Below, piece by piece: positions 22,442-34,400 of a stretch of 64,000 nt of DNA. The notes below the pieces were generated by a model. That model had not been told where the DNA came from. It worked only from the letters and a program-made list of their open reading frames with translations, and did no database searches. Position 1 is the stretch's first letter; the number at the start of each line of letters is the position of its first letter. A program made the translations under genes and the position numbers. This stretch comes from Aricia agestis (lineage: Eukaryota; Arthropoda; Insecta; Lepidoptera; Lycaenidae): contig NC_056425.1 of NCBI RefSeq assembly GCF_905147365.1, positions 3,789,501 to 3,853,500 on the forward strand. The letters run 5' to 3'.

Positions 22442-25400
22442 CTATTTCTTTCTGAATATGTTGCTGAGTCGACGGCCGCGCGGTGTGCCCTGGAATTGAA
22501 ATACACGTCATTTTATATTAATTTATATTGTATATGAAGTACAGAGTGTTCATTCAAAGTTCTTAGTGGAAAACGAAAAAAACGTGAAATAAGATATAAA
22601 ACCTATTGACCTAATTTCTTAAAATTTCATGTCACATCGGATGGTATTGACTTTAGCATTGCAGATACATGCTCTAAATAAAACGGCCTTTTCGGACAGG
22701 TAAAATATTTCTTACGCCTACGGTTCTGTAAATAATCACATTGAGGGTTGGGATCGATTTAGTTGGTCCTTCGGGCAATCCCGAGATCAAACAATTTTTG
22801 TACTTACCACCGTTGATACAGTTGATTCCGAAATTGTGTTAGACTACTGCTCGATACAAACAAATCCATACTAATATTATAAATGCGAAAGTGTCTGTCT
22901 GTCCGTCTCTCTGTCCGTCTGTTACCTCTTCAAACCGCTGAACCGAATTTGCTGAAATTTGGCATAGAGATACTTTCGAGTCCCGGGAAAGGACATAGGA
23001 TACTTTTTATCCCGGAAAATGTACGGTTCCCGCGCTATAAACAAATTTTGGCGCAACAGAGTTGCGGACGTCTAGTCTCATATAAAAGTGTACCTCTATC
23101 GTGTCCTGTTTCCCGCGGAACAGACCGAACAGTCGGGAGGGCGTGGCCGTGCGGCGCGCGCCCGGCTCCGCCTCCACGCGCAGCGACTCGCGCAACTCAC
23201 TGTCCTGCAAAAACAATTTAGTTTTAATCTTTTGATAATGCAGATTCCATCGTGTTGGGATGGTATATGTATTTTATGCCAGTATGATTGCGAAGTAGTC
23301 TGCAAGATTCACTATATGGCGCAGCGCAGACAACAGACTATCCGTGACGCACTCTTTAGTCCGTGGAAATAGAACGTATGCATTTATATGCAGTAACGCA
23401 CACGATGCGCAGCGCAGACGTGTGCGTTACTGCATATAATTGCATACGTTCTATTTCCACGGACTAAAAAGTGCATCACGGATTGTCTGTTGTCTGCGCT
23501 GCGCCTACAAATCTGTAGGTGTCATAGACCAATATAATTTGGGTAAAGTAATTCTGAACTATGTTGCAATAGTTTGTCCATTCTAGAAACGCTATAAGAG
23601 GAGGACTGTAAAAGAGTATTCCCCGTAGGGTACGGTCGTATACAGTGCACAAGGTATGCTTGTCTTTTACTGGCACATTAAACAAGAAGACAGCGTCGCC
23701 AACGCTGATACACAGCCCACATGTCTTTATTAGAAAGGAGGTAAAAAAACATATTATTATAACAAGTATAATTAAGATAAACTCCAAAATATTCTTATTT
23801 TGGAGTTTATCTCTTTAAATTCTGAACCTACTTAATAAATGTTTCTATAAGTTAGTAGTAGCTAATTATGTCTTAGTCATAATATAAAGCATTAACTGAT
23901 AAATAAATAAGCTTGTTCATTTCCCATTCCCCGTTTACAGTACTCACCCACTAAAAGGCGCATCTAACAGTCGCAATACAGTCGCTACTGGGTTTATCAG
24001 CATTGCAACATGGCGATCTCCAAGTATTGGCCGAAGAGTACAGCTTATCTACGTAAGGACAATACTATTGCACGCCTTTGCGTCTTGCTAAATGCTATGA
24101 GTTATTACCAAGATGTGCAAAAATAGGCCTTATTTTATAAAAAACCGGCCAAGTGCGAGTCGGACTCGCGCACCGAGGGTTCCGACAGCTTAAAGGTATT
24201 ATAGACCTGAGTATTTGGTATGAATTTCAATTTAATACCTCTACGCGTTTATGAGGAAATGGGTAGTAAGTTTAAAATTATTAAAAAAATATATATTATG
24301 TGATGTAACTAAAAATTTATGGTTTTCGTAATTTTTCCTTTATCTATGCTATAAGACGTTGCTTCGTACCAAATTTCAAGATTCTGAGTTCACGGGAAGC
24401 ACCCTGTAGGTTTTGATTCCCTTGCAAGTGTCGAAAATTTGCGGCATAAACGGCTGTATCTTTTGATTGCGTTGGCTTAGAAGTTTGATTTTTTCACAGC
24501 TTCAAGGGACAGTAGACCTGAGTAATTGATATAAATTTCAGCTTCATACCTCCACGCGTTCCTGAGAAAAAGGGTCTTGACAGACGGACAGACGGACAAC
24601 AAAGTGATCCTATAAGGGTTCCGTTTTTTCCTTTTGAGGTACGGAACCCTAAAAACCCGGCCAAAAACAAGAAAATCTTTCTATTGTATCACACTCAAAC
24701 ATAATCACTATGTTTTGTTTGTGAAGCTTTTTTTAATGAAATAATAAGCAAACGAGCAAACGGGTCACCTAACGGGAAAGCAACTTCCGTCGTCCATGGG
24801 CACTCGCAGCATCAAAAGAGCTGCAGGTGCGTTGCCGGCCTTTTAAGAGGAAATAGGGTAATAGGGGAGGGTAGGGATGGGAAGGGAATAGGGGAGGGTA
24901 GGGAAGGGAATAGGGGAGGGTAGGGAAGGGAATAGGGTAGGGGATTGGGCCTCCGATAAACTCACTCACTCGGCGAAACAGCGCAAGCGCTGTTTCACGC
25001 CGGTTTTCTGTGAGAACGTGGTATTTCTCCGGTCGAGTCGGCCCATTCGTGCCGAAGCATGGCTCTCCCACGTTAAAAGCTATTTTACTTATATTATGTT
25101 TAATCTAAAAAATCGATTCATATACTTTGCCAATAATTCCTACTATCAGACAAATTCACAAGCAGATTGCGGATCCAGGTAATAAAGTCGCGTTGTGTCA
25201 AGCCATCATCATGAATTTATCTGATGATATTATAATAAGACAATGACAAAACATTGTACTATTACGGCCGTTCCCAATATTCAATCTATCTCTGGTTTGA
25301 CATACAACCGATCGCAGCTAACATTGAATTGACATAAAATATATGCCTCTAATGTCTAATGTGAGCTATTCCTATTTCTAGTAGGAAAAAACCAGAGATA

Positions 25401-28400
25401 GATCAAATATTGGGAACGGCCGTTAGAGAAGTTGATTCCTAGGCAGATGGGGTATCTACGTAGTTTGGTCACGTTACGTCAAAGTTATGTCAATGTTAAT
25501 TGTGATATCTAGGTACCTATCACAATTAACATTGACATAACTCGACCAAATGTCGCAGGTCCGTCAACTGGATAGGAATCAATTTCCTCGTGGTACATTG
25601 TATCCATTGCATATTTTTATTGGTAATAGGTACTCGCAACAACCCGATCTCAATAACATGAGACTCGAATTTGAAGATGTCATTACGGCCCGGCTATACC
25701 TGCAGCCAAGTCTCAAGATATTTTGACTGGCTTGAAATAGTTAATACTCACTGTAGCGGACAGTCGTCCGGCCTGTTTGCTGGGTGTGGGGGGTCCGGGC
25801 TTCTTGTACGCGGTGATGCCCACCTCCTTACGTTGCGCCTTGCCGCCCAGGGACATTGAGTTGCACTGAAATGTTGAGATAAATGTTTAATTAGGGCCTT
25901 AAAATCTTGACAAAACAAAATATTTATGGTCAATTTATAGATACAAGCTCAGGGTCGAAACGCATCGAAGCGAATTACAAAAACTGAACATAACAAATTC
26001 ATCCTTAAGGTACAATCCCGTTCATCGCGACAGTCGTAAGCGCGACTTACGACTGTCGTCGGCCGCTCACGACAATAGTCATTGTATGAAAATGTATGGC
26101 ACCGTTTCTAACTTTGACAGACGCGCGCGGCCGACGACAGTCGTAGGTCGCGCGCGGCTTACGACTGTCGCGATGCACGGTATTGTACCTTTAGCTCCAA
26201 AGCGTAATGCGTTATTTTCAAAAAGACGCGCGCATGCAAGCAACTTTACGCATTTGATTTTCTTTTTTTTATATGTTCAGTTTTTGTAATTCGCTGTGAT
26301 GTAGTACTTCGACTCGGGGCTAGTATAAATTGACCCTTAGGCTGGCCTCACACAACGGGAAATTCATATTCTTACAGATCGATCTATGAAATTCATAATC
26401 TGAAAAAATCTGTGTGGAGCGTACTGATATTGTATGGTATTCCGGTCTTTCTGAATTAATAATATGAATTTCCGATTATGAAATTCCGGCTGTGTGAGGC
26501 CAGCCTAACAGAGCGTTGTCTGACAGTAGATTTTATCATGTTCTTGTTGTAAATACAAGTTGGTAGCCAACAACGCGTCGCAGCGACATTACTGGTTTCT
26601 TTGATTTTTTTTCGTAGTTAGAAAAATGAAATGAAATGATTTTGAACAACATTCATAGCAAGTTGTCTGCAGTCTGCGCACTTGCACTTTAAAAAAATCT
26701 ATTCATAGGCGGACTTACAGCTCGACAAGAATGAAATGAAAAAAGGAACTAACACCGCCATCATACAAAAACGTCATTTTTGACAGTTCTCCTTTACCAG
26801 CAGCGCTCCCGCCCACGTTCATAAAAAGCCTTGTCGCACTATATAATATAGTTTGGTCGCGTTGTGTGGGAACAAAATTGCGAATTCGCATTGCAAACAT
26901 CTGCGACAAAACTCATACTAAATAAAAATGACATCGCAATGCAAATTCGCAGTTATGAGTGGGAGCCATGGTGTCTAACCTAATTACGACATTGACTTGA
27001 CATAGTCCTTGACGTGGGAGAGCCATGCTTCGGCACGAATGGGCCGGCTCGACCGGAGAAATACCACGGGCTCACAGAAAACCGGCGTGAAACAGCGCTT
27101 GCGCTGTGTTTCGCCGAGTGAGTTTACCGGAGGCCTAATCCCCTACCCTTTTCCCTTCCCTACCCTCCCCTATTTCTTTCCCTACCCTCCCCTTACCCTA
27201 TTCCCACTTAAAAGGTCGGCAACGCACCTGCTATTCTTCTGATGCTGCGAGTGTCCATGGCGACAAAAGTTGCTTTCCATCAGGTGACCCGCTTGCTCGT
27301 TTGCCCCCTTATTTCATAAAAATGTCCGACCAAATTACGTAAATCCCCCATCTGCTTTTAAATCAATTTATCTTATTTTACCTTAATATCATCCTCCTGT
27401 ACTCCCGGCACGAACTGGGTCTCGGCGGGGTAAGAGCTCTTGAGGTGGGGCTGACACAGCGTGTTGCGGCGCTGCAGCTCCGACAGCCGCTTCATGGCCC
27501 CGCCCCCTGTCCCGCCCACTGCTGAGGGGCGTCCCCGACGCGGAGTTTCCGCGAGTTCCCGAAGACAGCGGTTGTCGAAAACCTCGCCTTCCTCGTCAGA
27601 CATTTCGCCGCACGTTTTACGTCCTGAAAAGAGACATAATGAGAATAGGCAACATTTACTTCAAACGTACACGTTCAAAAAGTATATTTATAATACCTGA
27701 AGAAAAGAATATTTTATTTATTTATTCGGCCCGCAGACTATCTTTATGTGTGTCATGTGTGACAAAGAATTTAAGATATTTTAGTATAAGGGCGTCTTAT
27801 GTAAAAATGCGAAACTTATCTGTAAAAAACTAATCTCAAGACGTATTTTAGTTCATTTATACAGCAAATAACTGTCATTCTTTATCTAACAAATTAGAAA
27901 TTTGATCTTCTTTAAGGTGATCGCACATTTATTAGTACGCACACGCCGAACGCGCTGCATTTTAGACTTGGTTGTATGTAATGATGTGAAACCTCGCACA
28001 TTCGTCCGCACGGTACGCGCCGCAATTCGTGTACAATGGTCGCGTTCGGCGCGTACGGTACGGAAAATTGTACGATCAGTTTTATCGTCCTTTAAATTCT
28101 AACATAGCGTAAATAAAAAATAACAACTTTTCAGGAGAGTTAAAACATTGGGTATAATTTTGTATACATACAAAATTATCCAACTATACTAAAGCAGGTT
28201 TATTATTTAACTATTTTGGGAGTTCTTGTTAAGCGATACGTGCTCCTGATTGGCGATGCGTCTTCCGAGTTTCTAGCGAATGGCATCGAAATTTCAAAAT
28301 AGCCAAAAAGAGACTTACGCAGTGAACTTAAATGACGTTATTTACCTTTCCTGTCGTTCCTGTTGTGTTGTAGCGAGCGGAGTGACAGCGTGTCGGAGGG

Positions 28401-31400
28401 CCGGCCCGCGTCCTCGTGCCGCGCCACCAGACCCGTCTGATGATTAAAAAAACTCTTATATTGATATATTGAGCGTTTTTCTATTTATATTGATACTAGA
28501 TGACGCCCGCAACTCCGTTGCGCCAAAATTCGTTTATCGCGCGGGAACCGTACATTTTCCCGGGTCTCAAGTATCTCCATGCCAAATTTCAGCAAAATCG
28601 GTTCAGTGGTTTGAGCGTGAAGAGGTAACAGATAGACAGACACACTTTCGCAGTTATAATATTAGTATGGATATTAAAGCCATGCTTCTTGCACGGCTTT
28701 AATTCTGCCAATTGAACTTACACCAAATGTCACTTTTCCGTGACTTTAGGTAATCGACAGTGATCTTGTATCTTGAAATAACAATGCAGCAGTATTTTGT
28801 TAAATAGTCGCTTGTTGCAACGATCTCGAAAAATACACAATTACCATAGAGGTTACCTGTTACCGTACGTCTGTACTAGCTTTATAATCTATACTAATAT
28901 TATAAAGCGGAAGAGTTTGTTTGTTTGAACGCGCAAATCTCAGGAACTACTAGTCCGATTTAAAAAAATATTTCAGTGTTAGATAGCCCATTTATCGAAG
29001 AAGGCTATAAGCTATACTTTATCACGCTAAGACTAATAGGAGCGAAGAAATAGAGGAAAATGTGCAAAAAACGGGGGAAATTATTTGAAATTGCTTATTA
29101 TCTTAAGAACATCTGGAGCAATTTTTATGTTATTTGGCAGACATGAAGAATAGACCACGTGAAGGGACATAGGCTATTTTTGCGGAAAAATGTACGGTTC
29201 CCGAGAAATTCTTAAATAACGCGGGCGTAGCCGCGTGGAACATCTAGTAAATACATAGTATATTAAACCCAAGTCGTATATTTAAAACAATCATTTTGAG
29301 CTTAAAGAAAGTTACATCTATTGGTATTAATTCATCCCACATAAACTTATGAAATTATAGTGAATGAGTCTTACAGAATGCACATGTTGAAGGGACATGA
29401 GTGAACCCGACTTCTGCTGTTTCCTTAGCCACTGCGCCTCATCCTTCTGTATAATAAACTTCTCTCCAACGTTCCAGAGTTCCGTAGTCAAACTTCTGAT
29501 ATGTTGCTCGTAAGCCTTGCTCAACTCCTTCGTTTCCTCATTAGCCTTTTCTAGCTTCCTCTCGTACTCTTCTATCACCTTCTTATGTTTCTCTTGGAAC
29601 TGACTTATCTGATCGACGTATAGTTCTTTCTGGAATTTTAACGTCTATTTGAGAATCACTGTTGATTTTTTATTACTGATGCATGCGTGCAATTAATATT
29701 TAGTTTCGTTATGTATAGAAAGTAGCTAAGTTATAAAGCCTTCAAACTCATAATAAAACCACAAATACCCATCCATTAGCAACAAAGCCGTGCATAGAGC
29801 GTGCAATTACAAAAATCATTACCTTTTCCGTGATGTAAAGCGTAACTACCAAACTAACTTAATGAACACTACAAACGATAAATAAAACAAAGCATCCATA
29901 AAACAAAACTTTATTTGATAAAATCAATAAATAATGACTTTACAAGTCGTAACAACAGCAATAAGCCACCATCAGTAGTCCAACGTCAGATAGTACCACC
30001 AAACAACCTGGTATGTCAATACCAATAACAGGATAGGGAGTATACTGACCATTTTCGCCTTCATCCTGCTGAGCTTATCTTCATACTCCGCTCGGACCTC
30101 CATGATCGTCAGGGCTTGAGCGTCCTTGGCTCCGTCTCCGGACTGAGCTTGCATCACCTCCTTCAGTAGTTTGTGGAAAGACGACTCTAATTCTCCGAAC
30201 TGGATTTCCAAGCTTGTGTTCTGGAAGTTGGTGGGCACGAGTGAGGCTCGATCCAGCTCGCTCATGAACGCCTGCTTGATCTTCTCCGGTGATATGGCCC
30301 TGACAATGCTCCGGTCGACCCATCTCTCCAAGTTTAGGGCACATTCTGATAAGTCCTGCATGATAGCAGCATAGCCCCTCTCTAGCTTGCACATCGTCGC
30401 GTCGTTGATCCGTCCATCCAAGTTCAGGATTTCCCTTCTCACTGTCCTCTGTAGTGCGATCACCTTATTTAGTTTCTGGGAGTATAGCTCCTTTACAGAG
30501 TTGAATGTTTTCACACTGACAGACAGCTCGGTCAGGAATTTCCTCATGGCGATGATTTCGGAGTCGTTAATCTTGTTTATTTCGAGTAATCGATCTCTCT
30601 CCTTTTGTAGAGCTATCTGCTTTTCGGAGCACCGCTTGAGATGTCTGTCGGTAGTCTCTAGGAAGTTTTCTAGATCCTCCATGGTGATGTTTCCGGCGTT
30701 GAAGCTACGTCTAAGTTCGTTTTCGCCGTTAGCGTTCGCTGAGTTGCCGAAATTCGTTAGCTCTTTCAGTACAGTGTTATTCTTGATTTCGGCGATCCGT
30801 TTTATTATCATCGCCTGATATTTGGCGGACACTTTGATGATTTGCGACGCACGGGTTTCTGTGGCGCTCATCTTTGTGATTTTGTTCCTCAGCTCGGCGA
30901 TTTCCTCATTCTTTTGAAGAACGACTTTCTTCAGTTGGTTGGATAGTTGGTGACAATTTTCTCTGCTCAGATCCAGATCTTTAGTCACATCCAGTAGCTT
31001 ATTCTCGGATTCGGCGATCAAAGTCTTCAGATATGTAATGTCACTATGTAAAGTTGTTATTGTCCTGTTTTTGTCTTGTATTATTTTCTCCAAATCGGTT
31101 ATAGTTTTGGAGCTATCGATGGATGAAGTTGTGTTATCGAATGCAGAATCGTGAACTTGGTTCTGCAGCTCACGTATTTTGATTGCCACATCTTCGCGGT
31201 AGTTTGGTATATTCTCTTTATCATTTGAAGCCACTGCAACAAAATGGTATTTATTAGTATACTTAATATAAATTCCAGAATATAAATAATTGATGTTCCA
31301 AATACTTACTATTTTCATTATTAGTCACAGCTTTTAGCAGTAATTCGTTTTCCTTCTTTAAATTGTACACTGTATTTGTATTTACTGCATTTAGGTTTTC

Positions 31401-34400
31401 TCTGAGTCTTCCGATTTCATTACTATACTTTTCTGCTTCTTGTTTATAACGCAAATAATTCTGTTTCGTGTCTGCTAATTCCGTTTCTAGCTTTTCTATA
31501 AGAATGTTTTTTTCTACTTCTACTTGAGTAAATTCGTTTCTAATAGTTTCCATTTCACTTACAAGTACTTCTATTTTAGCTTGGCGATGTTTTAATTCTT
31601 CTTCAGCTTTTATTTGGTATTCCTCTAGAATTATACATTTATTTAATAATTTCGTTTGCTCTATTTTATTTTGGTCACTCACCTGTTGATTTTGATCAGT
31701 TTCATTCTCAAAATGTTCTTTTATAGCCATTATTTCTGCAAGAACAAAAGATTTCATAAAATATTAAGCGATTACAATAGTCCAAAAAATGAATAAAATC
31801 ACAATTCTCAGATAAATCATTAGGCTGATGTTGCACATTTTTTTAAGTTAAATATATTTTAAATTAAGTTGGGTCACATTTTTTTCATTATAAAATTGGT
31901 TTATTACCAACTGTTTATTACATACCTGATTCTTTTTCTTTTAGAATATTTTGTAATGTGAGATTCTCAGTTTGAAGTTGTTGCAACTTATGTAATTCAT
32001 CCAGCTGGGAAATACGCAGGTTCTTTTCAGTTTCCAGTAAAGTATCTTTTACATTTAAGTGTTCAGCGATTTCATCCCTTTCCTTTGATAATGCCTCTTG
32101 TAAATTTTCAAATTGTTTGATAGCCTCTGTCTGTCTCTCCAACTCTTCTTTCAAATTATTTATTTCATTTTCTTTTTCTTTTAATAAATTCAAGTGATCA
32201 GCGATTTGTTTGTCTTTTAACATTTCAAACTCTTGCATTTTGTTTTCCAATAAAGATTTATCTGAAAAGAAATTTAAAATAAAGTTTAAATTTAATGTCG
32301 CGCTGCACTGGTCCATGACGGTCGAAGACGTCGTAAACTACATCCGCGAGAAGACCACCTACACCTTGAGGGTGGAACGTCTGCACTCTCGCCAAGTGAA
32401 TTTCAGTTCCTTTGTGGTGAGAGTGCCGACTCAAGTTTTATCCATCTTCGAGGTGGAGGAGTTCTGGCCCGCCGGTGTAGTTTACCGGAGGTTCCGGGGG
32501 AGGCTCCCGAACGAAGCGCGCATCACGTCGCCGAAAGAGACTTTACGTGATAAAGTGTAGTGTGATTGTGTGTGTGAATGTGTAAATAATATATATTAGG
32601 ATAAAATTGTTTGGCGTGCATCTGTTGTCTGATTGCCATAACAAAAGTTTTTACTTAGCATGGGATTAGACGACGTGACGTACGCTACCTAGCTTTTATA
32701 CTATTGTATATTATTGTATGCTTAATAAAAAATTTGAAAGAAGAAAGAATTTGAATGTCTGTTTTAAGAAAAAAGATTTCATCTCTAACTAAAAATGAAT
32801 TACCATTTTTCACACTTTCCAATATCTGTTCTAAAGAATTCTTTTCGCTTGTTGTCAACTCAATTTCCTCAGTTTTCTTTGATACAAGTTCTTTGAGGGT
32901 TAAATTTTCTTCTTCCAATGATTTCTTTACATCCTTTATATCAGATAAATCTTTCAAAGCTATATTGAGAATATCCACTTTATCATTCAGTGTAAGTTCT
33001 GCATTTTTTCGCTCTGTAACAATTTGTTCTTCTAATTTCTTAACATGGTCTTTCAGCTCTTTATTTTGCTTCGTGACTTCGGTGAATTTATTGTTGAAAT
33101 TCAATTTCTGATCTTCCATTACATCTTCTGTTACAGACACTATATTTTTAAGTACAACTCTTTCCGATTCAAACTCGCTAATTAATTTGTCCTGTTTTTG
33201 TTTTTGGCACTTTACTTCTTCTTCTAACAAACTGATAGCTGTATGAAATGTACAAAATATATGAATAGAAAATATTTTATAAATGTTCTAACTAATAAGA
33301 CAAAAAAATACTGTACCTTCATTACTCTTCTTTAAAGCTTCTTCTAATTGAGCCTTTTCCTTGTTTGTCGCTTCAATTTCAATAGTCTTCTCTTTCAAGT
33401 AACTAGTCAGTTTAGACACCATCACATTTAGATTGTCAATTTGAGACTCATATGTTGCTTTTAGTTTGTCTGTTATATTTTCATTATCAATAAGCTTATC
33501 TTTTAGTGAATGCACTTTTGAATCAAGTTGTATTTTGACCTCATTGAGTTCATTGTGTAGGGTTGCATTTTTAAATACTAGACTTTCAACTTCATTAGTT
33601 TTTGCTTCGATAATCCCTTTGTATTCTTCGATTTGTTTAGAAAATTCTGAAAAAGCATTAATTTTTAAAATCATTCTATGAGCATTACAAAAAGTGATTT
33701 TAGCGCTTGTTATTAATTTTTTAAACCGTGTTCCTTAACAGTAACACCGATTTGTGTAGTAAAACTATAGACTTAGAGAATATACAGAGCAGTCCACTTT
33801 GCTATATTACACACAAGTATCACTTAGTTATGTAATTCGTTACATCCTATCACCTATGCACTAGACTTTAAGGGTAAGTAAAATAAATAGTAATGTTTTG
33901 TAATATTTTTAATACTTACCATCATTCTTTTGTTGTACTATCTCTAATAATTCTTCGATTTTCTTATTAGAGATGTCTACTTGGTTTTGTAAAGATTGGC
34001 TAGCTTGCTGTTCTTGAAGAATGCGTTGATTTAGCTTTTCGCACGCATCAGAATTTTCAGCAATTACTGTGGATAGTTTATTGGTCACAAAAGTTTTTTC
34101 TTCACACAACTTTTTTTTCTCAGACTCAACTTCGCAAAGTTTCGTTTGTATCTCATTTCTTAATTGAATTTCATTATGAAGTTGATTTTCAAGAGAGTTA
34201 ATTGTTTCATTATTTTCCTCAAATTTATTTTGAAGTACTTCTTTCTCTTTAAGCAATATCTCTTTCTTACTTGTCAATTTTTTAACTTCCTCTTTCAATA
34301 TTTCGCACGTATCAGAGTTTTCAGCAATTAATATAGACATGTTATTGTCTAAAACAGTTTTTTCAGATTCAACTTCACAAAGCTTCGATTGTATCTCATT

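Noticed and set aside
27902..28102. 66-codon Arg-rich ORF
   Set aside because: It lies in a weak inverted-repeat region of mud intron 14 and has no motif or splice context.
30081..30818. ORFs opposite and out of frame within mud exon 12
   Set aside because: They are frame shadows of coiled-coil coding sequence without motifs.
33231..33238. Alternative mud exon 9 acceptor after ctatcag
   Set aside because: It would put a TAG immediately in frame; the acceptor seven bases upstream keeps the frame open.
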